64,000 nucleotides of DNA from Dipteris shenzhenensis (GCA_047967505.1 CM106539.1), one strand, 5' to 3'. Numbered from the stretch's first letter, positions 49,568-62,997 are shown. A program made the numbers and translations. The notes: generated by a model from the sequence alone, not told the origin.

Positions 49568-49694
49568 ATCACGGGTTTTTAGTATTCCAAAATTGATCCC
49601 AGCTCTTATGAATATACACGATACTCTGTCTTCCAACTCATCATCAATGGTACAGTCATCTGAAGTTTCTGTTTTACAAAAGGGGCTCGCAAGA
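49568..49694 (-). CDS. Candidate upstream exon of the methyltransferase gene
   Basis: This 127-nt open segment has a strong acceptor (pyrimidine-rich CCACAAACTTTTCAG) and a strong donor (GAT|GTAAGA). One base finishes an incoming codon, then 42 codons run in phase to the donor. They include SDDCTIDDELEDRVS and GINFGILKTRD. The phase-0 end would join the phase-0 candidate acceptor just before LLRPRICDP in the 35-kb exon. I recognise no motif in it. It may be the N-terminal exon of the same gene, an exon of another gene, or chance. If it belongs, the intervening intron of about 14 kb would hold the full Copia element, the gypsy element and LINE-C. Confidence 0.35.
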
Positions 49695-50810
49695 CTGAAA
49701 AGTTTGTGGAAAGAAAATATTGGGATCTGTCTAGATCTTAGATCTTGAAGAAAATGTTAAGGCTGATCCATAATTAACAATTTTCATGGTGAAAGCCTTT
49801 GATGATTTTGGCATTAGAGGTCTTGGATAATTTCAAGTAGTTACTAGTGTGGTTGGTGTTTTAACATGTAAGCAATCAAGGAATGCTGATTTAAGGACAA
49901 GGAATGCTGATTTAAGGACAAGGCCTGCTTCAATAACAACAGGAAGCCTAATGAGAAGCAAGTCATATTCCCCATCAATTCTTTGGCTGATTGGTAGCAT
50001 CTCTTTCCTTGTGTGTCCAAGGTCACTGGGGACTAAAGGCCCATCTGCAAAGTTATGACGGTCGATGGATATATTGAAATGGTGATCCCATATGCAAAGT
50101 TGTAATATGACGGCCGATGGATAAGTGGGCCTTGCTTGATGCTTCTATTCCTCAGCCAATGTGTTAAAAGCTTTTCTAAGAGTTCGATCAAAATGCATAG
50201 TTTCTCTTAAGTATCCATCATTAAGATGAAAGGTATCTCTAGTCATTAGATGTGTCCGTAAAGATAATCTGCATCTTGTGCATACATGTCTTGAAGAGTT
50301 GTAAACTGATCATGATATGGAATTGAGATATGCTGAATCCTTGGTCTACAAGAGTAGCCACGGTTTCTTTTCCATATGTATATTGTATTAATAAATGAAA
50401 AGATTCAAGAAAATTTAGCACCTCATATGTCTCTCTCTCAAAAATTACCTTAAGAAATATTGAAGGATCTAATGGTCAGTCTTAAGGAGAAAGTTTGTCT
50501 AACAAAATATAACCAATCATACAAATTAATTATTTTAATAAACAAGCAAAAGAATAAAGGAAAGAAGGGAGTTTGTAAGCCACTTTAAACAAACTTGCGA
50601 GAAATTTTTTAAAAAATAACTTAGTAAACAAAGCTACGCTTATTTTCTCATTAGTATTGAAGCATAAGCTGTCATCTCGGTTTCACAAGATTTCAGAATC
50701 TCTATGCTTACAAAGCTTTGAAATCCCAACCCAAACAACAAAAACTTTGATAGTAAAAAGGAAGAAACAAAGCAACAGAAATGCAAGAGAAAGGAAAAAA
50801 GAAAGAAACC
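49695..50810. other. AT-rich stretch with no recognised gene
   Basis: It contains a short direct repeat (aatgctgatttaaggacaagg twice, 49883-49922) and 'gttatgacggtcgatggat / taatatgacggccgatggat' (about 50052 and 50105). Nothing else was recognised. Confidence 0.5.
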
Positions 50811-50819
50811 GAGACTAAA

Positions 50820-53060
50820 AAAACCTGATACAATGGGTGGAGGCTCTAAGCGGGCATCTACAGACTACACCCAAGACAAGTATGACATAAACATTGAGAA
50901 AACGTGCAAAGTGTCTGAGCCCATGGAGAGGACGGTAGCTGTGGCGTGGCATCACTGTGGTGGTCCTCTGTATGTTGGCAGAGGAGTCAAGTCCACGAGA
51001 GGCTCCCACACGGCAGCATAAAACCCATGATACAGCATTGGTGATGGTCAATATGCAAGGTCTGTTGTGATCTCTTGGTTGTGGCTCTGCGTTGGACAAG
51101 TGCCGTTGTCACACCCCTCAACCATGCCTCTGGTCTGGTGAACATGAAGAGAAGATCCCCAAGCCTGATCCGTGCATCGACACACTAACGGGTCTATCAA
51201 ATCTCTCACTCTAGGCCTTGGCTATGCCATCTCCTTGGGCCCTGGTGGTCCATGCTATCCGACTAGAACAACTCTGAGTGGAATTTGGCTGAGCACCCAG
51301 ATCTCGTCTATATCTGCTGAGCAGCTGATCTCTTTGCAAACGGCCTCATGAATGAAATTCGCTAGACCTACCAGGTTCAAATGAGACAAGAGTCTGGAGA
51401 CAAGTCTGAACCAATCCCTATAGAGATAGTGATGACAACCTCGGATCTCATTGTACACAGGACATCTAAAAGCAAGACTCGATCTCCTGTAGATCACATA
51501 GAGTGCAATGCAGCCTTGTCCAGGAATGTCCTCCGCCCGCCCAGTCTCAATGCATAGCAGTGGTGCGAGGGAACACGCAACTACCCTATCCTGAAAGAGT
51601 GGTGAAAATGGATCTGTTTGTAGCTTGGCGGAAATGGATCCGTTTGTAGCCTGGTGGATCGATGAAGCACTCCTCGGATTTCCATAAGCAGTGGTCTCCG
51701 TAGAAGCTAAGCTTCACAAGAAGCTTGCCAAGGGCTAACCGCATCCTGAATGTGTGTAGCTGTGTGATCCTCCCGAATAACCTAGTTAGCCTTGTGATAA
51801 GTGTGCGGAATAGAAGGGACTTTAAGGTTATACTAAAGGGGGGGGGGTAATCTATCCATATGGAGTCCCAGACTCACGATATGCGTGTACATGTATATCA
51901 ACACCTCTTGGATGAGGATAAGGCCACGCCGGCTTGAGGTCGAGAAGCCATAATCCATGACTCGAAAGAGGTATGTGATCGCCTGGAATGATGTGTCAAG
52001 CTATAATGGCGGTGCCCTAAACTCAACCATATTGCTGATCATCCAATAAGAGTACCCAAATCCTCTCCACGTGGGCTAGTCTACCTTTTGCTAGATTAGG
52101 CCGCAACGAGGACTACCATACATGCCCATTGGGCAACTTGGTTGAAAATGAGAGTGAAAGCATTGTTGCCTAGCAAGTGCAGCGTATTCCCTGCTCAATC
52201 GGACCTGCATCGCCGGTGGCATCTTGGAAATTGGGCTAGAGAAAAGAACCCCAAATGTGACAACCTCCAACGGTAATCCGTCCAGTCTAAATTCTAGCAA
52301 GTGCGGCGTATTCCCTACTTAGTTGGGCCTGCATCGTCGGCTGTATCTTGAAAATTGGGCTAGAGAAAAGAATCCCAAATGTGACAGCCTCCACTGCTAA
52401 TCCTTCCAATCTGATTGATCTCTATGCATGCTTGCCCGAGATGTGTTGAAATCATAACAAAGGTTGACTTTCAGATCATGTGTCTCGCAGAAGTATGGAG
52501 TGCATACAAGTGTCGCTGGAGGCTCTTAGCTGGAGAGAGTACGACCACATCATCTGCATGGAAAAGAATCTGGATCAAGGAGCTGGTGAGAGAGCATCAT
52601 GTCTCCCTAAGTGTTCTAATGAAGGTCTCAAGCTCGTCAATGTTTAGGCCAAACGCGGTTAGTGATAACAGACAACCCTGTTTGACCCTATAGTGCTCAT
52701 GATCTTCTCTATCCACCTACAGCCGTCCAAACCATATCTGAGACCCTCTCATAGAGTGCATTGACTATCCAAATGATCTCCTGACCATACCACATATCAT
52801 GTAAGCGTCGAGTGAGGCAAGCTTTTGACACTATGTCAAAAGCCTTGTGAAAATTCAAAAAGCAGCAATAACCCCCTTTCTCCATGCTTTGGCCACCTCA
52901 ATGGCATTCTTAAAGTATGTGATCCTCCTCGTTCTTGATGAAAGCTTGCTTCTTCCAGCGGAGCAGGTGGCAATACTTGTGTATCGTCTCTGCCTCACTC
53001 AAAGGTGATGCTTAGCCTCAAATCTGAGTTGACCATGTAGAGCCTTGCGCTCATTATCGT
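50820..53060 (-). mobile_element. LINE-G, degraded non-LTR element of another clade
   Basis: The minus strand has RT at about 52990-52540: LLRWKKQAFIKNEEDHIL, AIEVAKAWRKGGYCCFLNF followed by HKAFDIVSK, then VKQGCLLS-TAFGLNIDELET and FHADDVVVLSPAK (HADD in place of YADD). The sequence downstream to about 50820 is heavily broken. The D-E-L-E-T signature differs from the L1-type LINEs elsewhere in the window. No tail or target duplication was seen. Confidence 0.6.
52171..52407 (-). repeat. 124-bp tandem duplication downstream of the LINE-G RT
   Basis: 'tagcaagtgc.gcgtattccct' occurs at 52171 and 52295, with about 112 bp matching at roughly 85% by eye. Confidence 0.85.
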
Positions 53061-53790
53061 ACCAGCTATTGCAAGGTACTACGATTATGTTAAATATCAA
53101 AAACAAAAGAAACACTAATGCTAATACAAGGAAACAAAGATAAACCAACGAACGTATAAGAAAACAAATGAAACACCAATGCAAACAAAAGGAATATTAT
53201 CATTATTTTTTAATTAGTTAGTTATTTATTCATTTATTTTAACCTAATAACAATAATTATAATAGAATAAGAGGGGTTGGAGAAAACCAAAACTAAATAG
53301 GTTTCTAAGGGTAGATGACCTTTAAAAGAGAACAAACCTAAGAACTTAGAAGAAAATGGGCTTGGAAGCTCCTCACGTTTGGTTGTGATTCTATGTTCAA
53401 GGATCCTAAACATACCCAAAGCCGGTATTCCAAAGATATAATGACTACAACATAGGAAAAAACGAAGTTTCTTCATTACTTTTCTTGTATTATAGTCTTT
53501 CTAGAGAAGTAATAGGATTGAATTAATAAATTGAGATATGAAGGTACTCTTACCTGTAGAAAGGCCAAAGAACCTATCGAATTGAGAAGAAATCACTCCA
53601 TATTTAGCCATATCAGAGATGTTTGAGACAATGTGACGCATTCGTATAATATACAACACAACATACTTAGGTGTTTGTTATTTATCATCAATATCAACTT
53701 TTAAACCTAAAGAAGATTGAGTAATGCTAAGAGATTCCAGACAAAAGGAGTGCAACTTTCACGGAGAGATCACCCTCTGGCTCCCAAACA
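53060..53790. other. AT-rich stretch with no recognised gene
   Basis: Only short shadow ORFs and A/T-rich runs (for example 53200-53260). No feature was recognised. Confidence 0.5.
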
Positions 53791-54108
53791 ATGGACCTAG
53801 AAGATGATGATGAGAAAGAATGGAAGAAGCCGGTTCCCAAGGAGAAACGATTGATTAAGCTCAGGTTGAGGAGAAGACAGAGCTCTGGAGCAAAGCATCC
53901 CTCATCAAGGAAGGTCAGCCTAGGTGCTTTTAAACGAAAATATTTAGATGCTGCCCACCAAAAGTATCCAAAGGGTAGTATATGTGTCAATGATGAAGAA
54001 ATCAGGAACCACAACCTCCAAGATTATGTCATTACAATCCATGTGTGTCACATTCACGTATTGAAAGGACTTATGCTCTTTTATTTTATTGCCATGTATG
54101 AGCCTTAG
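53791..54108 (+). CDS. Unrecognised ORF, acidic then basic N-terminus
   Basis: A 105-codon ORF starting MDLEDDDEKEWKKPVPKEKR, then a basic run LIKLRLRRRQSS, and later FKRKYLDAAHQKYPKGS. The first 80 codons have a charged, low-complexity composition that could be coding. The end (a hydrophobic tail with Tyr and Phe) looks like read-through. I recognise no domain. It could be an exon of an unknown gene or part of a degraded element. Confidence 0.2.
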   Translation: MDLEDDDEKEWKKPVPKEKRLIKLRLRRRQSSGAKHPSSRKVSLGAFKRKYLDAAHQKYPKGSICVNDEEIRNHNLQDYVITIHVCHIHVLKGLMLFYFIAMYEP

Positions 54109-54109
54109 A

Positions 54110-57100
54110 GATACTGAAAATATGAGCTCTAAAAGAAGAAGGTATAAGCTACAAAGAACTTCCTCAAAGTTCTGAACCACATGCCAATATAATATCGAAT
54201 CTTTTAAAACCATGGAAAGAGGCGCATACACCCAGTTTTTCACGTAAGAAGACGTAGAAGAAGCCTTCTAGAAGATGATAATCAAGCCAGCTACTCTTCC
54301 GATTGAACCAAGGTTGCCAAGTGTAAATTTTGAGAGCATAAACCGTTCCTAAAGGGAGGGAATGTTGAGGACCCAATAAGAAGGTCTCGGAATTGCAGGA
54401 GCCCAAAACCAAAAGGAGGCCCTTTTAATATGGTGCATCCTACAACTTACCTCATTAGGCATGGGAATGCCAAGTAGAACGCTCAAAAACCTTCTCCAAC
54501 TTATGCAAGGCAAGAGAGGTTGACTCCCTCTTGAATCGAGAGGACAGAATATGTTGCTAGATCACGTTTAAACAGTTCTGGTGATATTCAGTGTCTTGCT
54601 AATGTGAGCAGAGGTTTAGATATTAGAAACTTTATCAGTTATAAATCATTTAGGTCCTATATGGCTTTTCTGCTAGATTGTGCATTGCTTGTCCATTTTT
54701 TCGTCCAGCTTCTATTGCTAAAGGAACCTAACTCCTCCGTCTATGCAAAAGTTATGAAACAATCAATGCAAGGACTTTAACAATAGGTTACTTGCAAGGA
54801 ACGAGGTCGACGAGAAATTAAAAAAGCAGATCCACATGGAGACTTGCCTTTCGTTTACGAAGAAAGACTCGTCGAGGTAAACTTCGTCCTCCTCCTCGTG
54901 AGCGTTATTCTCTTTAGTAGCATCCCCCATTTAGATTTGGCTGGCAAAAAGCGTAATTTTGTATCTCTGATTTCGTCACTCCTTGAGTGAGTACATGTAC
55001 GATCGAACTATATTGGTGACCATAACATTTTCCTCTCTCTTTTAAAAGTAGTCTTTTTGGCCCTCCAAGGGTCCTAAGTGATGTCTTGGTCAGTGAGTCC
55101 CCTAATTACGTTCATGTTAGTTCATTTGTTCATGCAAATTGTGGTTAGTAAGAGGTTTATGTGTAGGGTTTAAGAGGTTTATGTGTAGGGTTTAAGGCTA
55201 TTGTTTGCTTGTGGAGGTCCAAAATGTCCTTGTCTTTTGTTTGTCCTCTCTTGGAGATTCTAAATGCTTTTGTCTTTTGTTAGGTATTTCTCTCTAAAGA
55301 TGGAGGCTCTCTTTGTCTCTTGTATGACACCAACTATATTACCTCTTGCCCAAATAAGCACATCCCCACTTCTATTTAATAGTCTCTTTTCTCTCCTTTC
55401 TTTCGCTCATCTACCTTTCCCCATATTCCTACACCTTCACTTGCTTTTTCTATTTTCCTTTCCTTCCAATTTATACCTACCCTTTCCCTTTTACAAGTCA
55501 TTGAAAATATTTATTGAGCTACTTTAAACTTAGACTTAAAATGACACTCCAAAAGGGAGGACCTTAATGGCTTTGCCACCTTACTTTTCAAGGGCTTACT
55601 CGTGACACGAAGACACACTCAACAAGATAAAGCACTAAGTGTGAGCGGCTAGATCTTTAAACTATTCCTTATGCATTTCACCTTTGCATAGAATGCTACA
55701 ATGTGCCCAAAATATTCAACCTCTTCTACCATGAAAGTACATTTGCTAGCTTTTGCATAAAGCTAATGCAACCTTAAAATTTCCAGTACATGTTTGACAC
55801 AGTTAGATCCTCATATCTTGGCAACACAGTCTGCTGCAAAGGTCTTAATTTTTATCCACCTTAGACATAATATACCCAAGTATAGCATAGCACCACACAA
55901 GGAAGGCCAAAATAATATCAGGTTGGAATGACATTCTTCCAACTGAAGGCAATTGCACCTAGTAAAGTTACTGCTCGTAAGTATTAAATAATTCCTTAAA
56001 CATGACTACATTCTAGCAAAGAATGGGACGAGCCTAAAAGAGATGAATTAAGGTCTCTCCAACAAATCTGCACGAAAGGCATCTAGTATCGAATCTTCTC
56101 AACTTGCCCCTTATGGGCAACCATTGTTAAAGAATTTTCCACATCAAAATACAAAAGTAGGGAAAGCATTTGTGGGTCTATATTCTTCTAGACCTTGCTC
56201 TCCACACCATTGTATCTGAGAAAAGGTTGCTTATCATAAATGAGCTTTTCATACCATTACTTCACGTCAATCGAGTCTTGTTGGAGGAAGCAGTGATTGA
56301 TATATTCCCTCTCATTTACTGCAACATTAATTGGCTAAAATCACCTACCTAGGTTACCACTCACTCTATAAATTATTCTTCAAATTTTCTCAGCACAAGT
56401 ACTTAGTTGAGGAGCTGACATCCATTAAGCTTTAGAAGTATCCCACATATCAGGCCAGTATACCAGCCTTTATTATTAATCTTCCACTTTCTTGAGATCA
56501 CAATGGACTGTGCCAAACCCTGTGGTAGTTGTATATGTGTATTTAAATTTGTGTCCTCTAAGTTCCTTTCCATACTAACCTATAAATCAGATTCTTACAT
56601 GATTGGAGCAATAATATGCCTATAGCACTAGGTTGCCTAGTTCAAAGCTATTGATCCTTACACGGATGCCTATTACCAACGTGCCTTTCCACATCAAGTG
56701 CTTCCATTGTCCAACTGGTTTAATACTACCATCGATAATTTAAAAAATTCATACACACAGCCCAATAAGGAGAAGGACTACATATAGTTTGATCAACCAC
56801 TTTCTTAGTCAAGAGATGAATTTCCCTTGAAGAGCAAGGATGCCATGCCTCCATTTTTTTTTTGGGCAAAAAAATATGTATTTTTTATATTACTGGAAAA
56901 AAATTTACACATCACTTCCAGATCTCCACTCAGGGAGTCTAATAACTATCTTAAAAACTCTTCTGATGAGCTACAGAAGAGTGTTGAGATACATCAGGTG
57001 GATTCACATAAAACCTTGAACTGGATAAGCAACGGTAAGACATAATATTGAACATTAGATAGGTTCCTCTTTAACATCTGTAGTAGCAAGAACAATGTGA

Positions 57101-57400
57101 TCCTCCAAAAAGCAGCAAGAGTACCAGCAGGAGTTTTTGTGCCATTCAGTGTTCCATTTGTTGTTTCAATTACATTTTGAGAAGTAGTAAATGGGGGGGG
57201 AATGGAAATTCTTGGACCACCTCTAGCAAAAGCTTCAATTTCATCCTAAAGTTGATCAAGAAAGTTGTTGAAGATCATGACAACTCTTTCATGTTCCTGG
57301 ATTAGGATGTCCATTCTCCAATAAAAATTTTGCGAGCAAAATAATTCTCAAGCAAAGTTTATCAATTTTAGTATCCTTGACTTTGCACAAGCTATTCCAA
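54110..57400. other. Long AT-rich stretch with no recognised gene
   Basis: No domain-level homology was recognised on either strand. A 19-bp direct repeat (ttaagaggtttatgtgtagggt, about 55150-55195) and a T-rich pyrimidine segment (55380-55500) are visible. Old degraded repeats are likely. Confidence 0.5.
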
Positions 57401-58219
57401 ATGCACATTTAACAAGATCAATGAAAAACATTGGCCTTTTTAACTAAACGCTTATAAAATAATAAATGAAAATGTAAAGGAGTATGACTTATTGCAAATA
57501 ATGACAACTTAAAGACTAGGGTTCTGAGCCACATAAGGTAGAAAGGAGAGGAAAATTCTTCCACATGGGACCTCTTATAATTTGATTGGCATTTCTTAGT
57601 AGCAGCACAGTCTTTGTCAGGGTTCAATATTGCCTTTATGATCCAATGAAACCTTTTTGAGTGCATGATTAACATTCAAACCCCTAGCCCTCCACCTTAC
57701 CTTTAAGATCTTGTTCTCACCACCCCATAAAAATATATAGAAAAGTCTAATAAACTTGTATAGAATAGCTTGGGAAGGGAAAAGCAGGAAAGGTAAAAGA
57801 TACCTATGGGGTAAATCCAATGATTGAGGACTATTTTTATCCTTGTAAGATCGGTGTGAAATCCTCTTCACTTATCCAACTTTTTCCTGAATCTTACTAG
57901 GAAACACTCCCACCTCTATTTCATTGTGAGGATACCTAGTAGTTTAAAAATTGTGCCTTTGTTGATCTTATGACATCCCTTAATGTTGATGGTTGATTTG
58001 ACCCTTTCAAAGTGGAATAGCCAGTCTTAGAATGGTTAATAATAACTGATCCAAAGGTTTTGCAAAATATGTCTGGGTTGTCCATGACTCTTGAAAATCC
58101 TGAGTAGTGTTCTTGGGTGTGAGGTTGGTATCATTTGCAAACTATTAATTAAGAAGCTGATGGCCAAATGGGAGCTCCATACCATTATTTGTATCGTCTT
58201 GTACTTGTCTATGCAGCAA

Positions 58220-58900
58220 TCAACTAAGAGCATCAGCTACAATAGCATAAAGCAATGGGGCTAGAGGACACCCTGGCCTAATCGGTCTTTTTAGTTGGAA
58301 GGGTTGAGTCATTTCTCCATTCACACAGACCTTGGCTGAGGCATTAGTGACTACAAGACTAACCTGAGAGACAAAAGGTGGTCCTAGCTCGGTCCTAGTC
58401 CCATGTCTCATAAAGATTGAATGAGAAAGTTCCATTACAGCCTATCATGGGCTTTGTCAAAATCCACCTTAAGGAAGCAAATATCCAGTATAGTGTCCTT
58501 TGCTGCATACTCACATCCTTCCCAAATATTGATTAAAGCTTCAAAATATCCTTGATGAAGCATTTTTGCTCCTTTAAAATCCAAATATCCATTCTCTTTT
58601 GTATTCTAATTGCTAAAGCCTTGGCAAAAATTTTGTAGCTACTATTGAGAATGGTAAGGGGTCTCTAGTTCCTAATTTCCAGCTTGTTCCCTCTTTAGGA
58701 ATCTATTTGATGATGCCTCCATTGATGTGGTGGGAGAGGTGCTGATTGGTTACACTTTCATTCCAAAGTAGAAGGAAACAGGGACCAACCAGATCCCAAA
58801 AGGCCTTGTAGAATTCAATGGGGAGGCAATCTTCCCTAGGGGTCGTCTTGCTATCTGCCATTACATCTACAGCTCCTTTGAGGTCCTCTAGAGTCAAGGG
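58220..58900 (-). pseudogene. LINE-H reverse transcriptase
   Basis: Two open pieces. One has LEDLKGAVDVMADSKTTPRE and LPIEFYKAFWDLVGPCFLLL. The other has MRHGTRTELGPPFVSQVS, then PIRPGCPLAPLLYAIVADAL. The intervening FDKA region is at about 58460 (VDFDKAHDRL). The YADD box was not located confidently. Confidence 0.65.
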
Positions 58901-59398
58901 ATTTTCTTAAAAAAGCTTGTCAAAAATTTGGACAATTTTTGTCTAGCCTCCTAGCATAACCTTCTTGCTCTCTTAACTAACTCATCAGGAATGATGGAAG
59001 TGGATACTAGATCTATGTAATTTTTATGAAATATCTGTAGGTTGTATTTAATGCTACAGGCCAATTGCCATCCTTTTTCTTGAGAATGGGAATTTCTTAG
59101 CTTGGTGTCCTTTATTGGTCTATCAATCTTTCTAGCCCACCAATCCTTGAGATAAAACTTGGTCTCACTAACTTTTATCTACTCTTGAATTCTCATTTTG
59201 CTTTTAACACCTGCTCTTGATCATCTTGGTTGCCTTGCCTTGCCAATTGTTCAAGATGTCTTGAGTTTTGTATGCCATCCATTCTCTGAGATCTTATCTT
59301 AGCCTTATATTCTATTGCTTCTTTGAGAACCCTCTAGGTATTCTCCACATCCTTTTCCCATGATTTTGAAGTAGAGTATTGCTCCAACAAATTGTTCC

Positions 59399-59719
59399 TC
59401 AAGGTGTTGGAGATCTGAGCCTGCACACTCTTAATTTTAAATAGGCTACAATCTGCCTTAAACCAAGAGGCGGCTCTCCTCCCACTGCCAAAGTCACAGA
59501 GGATAGTAAAATAGGCTTGTGGTGAGATAAGCAAAGAGACAAGAGTGTCTGACCTATCATTCTACTTGTTTGGCTAATAAGGTCCTGGGAGATGTAAATT
59601 CTATCAAGTTTGGCTTCCCTTCTGCTGTCCCCTACTTTATTGTTGTACCAAGTGAACTCCCCTAAAGGGGAAGAATCTACAAGGTGCAAATTGTCTTTTA
59701 TTTCATTCCAGGCATGCAT
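59399..59719 (-). pseudogene. LINE-H endonuclease C-terminal part
   Basis: WNEIKDNLHLVDSSPLGEF, TWYNNKVGDSRREAKLDRIY and LSHHKPILL: the S-x-x-T-W and D-R motifs plus the S-D-H-x-P site (SHHKP here, so the catalytic Asp of SDH is His). The frame is open for 106 codons. Confidence 0.7.
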
Positions 59720-60964
59720 CTCTAATCCCCTGACAACAAAACCCTTCCCTAACCATATGTCCTACAAGTTCTCAATCATATTGAAATCCCTTAGTACCAC
59801 ATAGTTTCCTCCCATCATTGCAAGCGGCTCCCATGTAAGCACTCTAGACTATGACCTTGTTGGGGCACATATAGAAATTATAATAAAGTAGAAAGCTTTG
59901 ATTTCACATTGGAGTGAAAGCCAGCTGTTGTGAGGGTCAAGAAGAATGTTATGCGTAAAAGACAACTGTTGTGATTTCCCATTAGAGTGAAAGCTAGTTG
60001 TTGTGAGGGTTAAGAAGAATGTTTTTGACACCCTCTTTGTAAAAGGAAAGAATTCCTATAGCTACACCTCCTTTTCCTTCTTGATGGTTTGTATAAAACC
60101 AACTTCTTCTTTTGTCTAGCTATTTGAGTCTATGCTCTAAAGTGATTTCATTAAGTTTAGCTTCCTACAGAGCTAAAAAAGTAGGAGAAAGGGAATTAGC
60201 TCTCAGCAAATGGGCAAGCTCATCACCTCTTCTAGGATCAATAAGACCCCTAACATGTAAAGTCATAAATGAGATAGCTTAACTTACCATTCTCCTTTCG
60301 ACCCTTTCTAGCCCTAGGGTTAGGACTATTAACTTGAGGGATAACTTTCTTAACTTGAGAATGCCTACTTTTGTTTTGTACAATAGCAAAGACTTCACCT
60401 ACTAGGGGAAATTCCTTTTCTCTAGTAGCTATAGCAGGGCTATCATCTTTAGATTCTTCCTCCTCTTAGAGTTCTGTGACCATATCATCCCCTCTATTAA
60501 CATCATCTTCAAATTCTTTAGACCAACCTTCTTTTGGAACCATATCCTCCACCCTGTTTGCATTTTCCTTTATCCACTCTTTAATCTCTTTGTCTACTAG
60601 CACATCAAAGCTAATTTTGCAGACAAAAGAGATCTCTTTCTCCTTACCTTTGTTTAAAGCAACATGAGGGGTGACAGCCTAAGAGTTTGTCTTCCTAGGA
60701 GAGCTAGGAGGAACAAGGACCTGCTTTCTTTGGGGACCCATTTCTCCTTAGGAGGGGCTGGAGGGTGAGAAGGGGTAGCTAAGGCCTTAGGTTCAGCCTT
60801 AATCTAAGGGCAATTCTTGACACTGTGACTTTGTAGTCCACCCAAGAAGCAAGAGTTGGGTATAATCAGCTACACTACCTCCTCCATACAAAAAATAAGT
60901 GAGTCCATCAGAAGAGGGCCATCTTTCTAGACCATTTTAGATAATCAAGTCATGCATCCTATCC

Positions 60965-62947
60965 ATATAGATGAAAGAGTGTCCGTATGGGCTAATCAAG
61001 TTGTCTACCTACAAAGACTCAAGAAATATCTGCCTTATTTAGAATAATGTCAAGTAATGTGATTGCATCATGTTGAAGTCAACGATCAATATTTGATGGT
61101 TGCAGTTTGAGTATTGAAGTCTCCAAGAAGGAGAAGTTCCGTAATGCTTGAGAAGTCCATGATATGTATCTAAGAACAAGGATGCGTAGGATGACGCCTC
61201 ACCCTCCTCTCAAAGCTCCCTTGCAAAATGTGAGGCCACTGGATAGTGAGAAGTAGTAAATTGCAATGAAATTGTCTTACTGAAATGTGCTCCTAATTTA
61301 GACCCATAAGAATTTGGCATGCAGTTCATGCTACTTCATAAATGCCATGCCAGTGAGAGTTGTGCCTCTGATTTAAATACATACAAATTTGGCAAGCAAG
61401 TCATGCCACTAATTAGATACCATTCCTGTGAAATATGATCAATATAGAACTTCTATTTTTCATGATCCTCTTATCGCACCTATGTCTCTAGTCTCATCAA
61501 TGATAGGATGAATCTCATGCATGCTCACAAATTAGTGGTAGTGGACACTTTGGACTTTGGTGGATCTCTACATAGAAGAAAATATCTCATCATGTGTACA
61601 ACTCAAAGAAGTTCCTTAGCTCTGACCACAAGACACCATTATAGTTCCAAATGGTGCAAGTCAAAGTCTCAATCCTTTGAGTCTCATAGACCCCCCTACT
61701 TAGATACGTGTGCCAATAATAGGCATTTGCCTAGGACCAATAAAGTTCTTGTGAGTCAAGTGAGAGAGAGGATTTATAAAGGAAAGAAGAGAAATAGAGA
61801 GGACCATGGATCTTCTCAAGTCTAGCTCGCAAACCCCTGAGACCCCTAAGCTTGAAAGTTAAAGAAGCTTTTAAACCCTCATCACATCTTGTCATTCAAT
61901 TACAAATCTCGATCAAAGGCTCTTAAAATAACATCTTTAATGTGGCAACTCACTCTTGGCTATAATAGCTCTGTCTCAACAGTGCATCCACCATCCACAA
62001 GTAGCCCCTGCCCTAGCTCAATAGTCTCAAAAAGTGTAAAATAGAATCTAAACATGGCACCCAAGGCTAGCTAGAGAGCACATAACTTCCTAACTCTTTT
62101 TCTCTCTCATGGCTTCCAACACTCAATCTATTACATGCCCTCAAGCCATCTTCACACAATAGGCGAGGCACCTTCGACCATATATTGCGCATGGCCTATA
62201 CCATCATCTTTGATATGCCTCTCAAAGTAAAAGCATGCTAATAAAGGGTCCAAGCAACATCAAGCCTATTGAGTCCTAGACTACAATCTCAGAAGGAGCA
62301 CAAAAATAGCAACTACCATGCCACGATGATGCATTTTAGTGATCCTAATGAGCTAAAATTTGCAAAAACCACCCTAAAAGGAGATGCACCAAAAACCAAA
62401 ATCTAGCAAGAAGAAACTCTCCAAAATATTGATGCATGGTTGTATCCTTATGCCACATCATCACACCCAAAAAATGGACAAGTGGTAAATAGGGTGAGCC
62501 CCCTTATATCTAACAAAATGGGTAGCTTCCAAGAGTGAGCACCATCATGAGTGCAATTGCTTCAACAAAGAACCAAAAAGATCATGGGAAGGTGAAGGAC
62601 ATTGATATTTCCTATCCTTTCATTCGACATCAACCAAAGAGGGAAAATTTTGACCTATGACTATTTCTTTGAAGATCGGTAGACCTATTTACCAAGGCAT
62701 TACCAAGAGTGAAATTCAAAATATTGGACTCCTATGTATTATATACATGAAATATTTCAAGTGAAGTGGAAGTGTCACTTTTAAGGTTTCATGTATGGTA
62801 TTTAGGGTGCATAGGTTAGTGCATGTGACTGGAGCATTATACATGTGATAATGCTAGATATACATTCATAGGTTACATGTTGTGTGTCTTTCAGCATCCT
62901 CTCCCTTCTTTCATAGTTCTAACTATTATCAAATAAAAAGCAAGCAA
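60965..62947. other. Stretch with no recognised gene
   Basis: One ORF at 61508-61825 (plus strand, 105 codons, KSKSQSF and RIYKGKKRNRED near its end) has no recognised domain. The rest is unassigned. It resembles old retroelement DNA in composition only. Confidence 0.4.
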
Positions 62948-62997
62948 TGTTAAGGATAGTGTAAATTGCACTATCTAGATAGGATTCATAGGTCAAA

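Larger units (their letters stand above)
57400..60960 (-). mobile_element. LINE-H, degraded L1-type LINE
   Basis: Minus strand: an ORF1-like part with a broken knuckle (SCFLGGLQSHSVKNCP, about 60865-60815), endonuclease C-terminus (59719-59399) with LGEFTWYNNKVGDSRREAKL followed by DRIYIS, RT start DSKTTPREDCLPIEFYKAFW (about 58850), RT core PIRPGCPLAPLLYAIVADAL (about 58290-58230) and the FLWGG block (about 57740). The order is correct for an L1-type LINE. Stops are frequent. It is a different family from LINE-A to F. Confidence 0.7.

Noticed and set aside
61508-61825. 105-codon ORF as a gene
   Set aside because: No domain, no splice context and no composition shift. The length is within chance for this amount of sequence.
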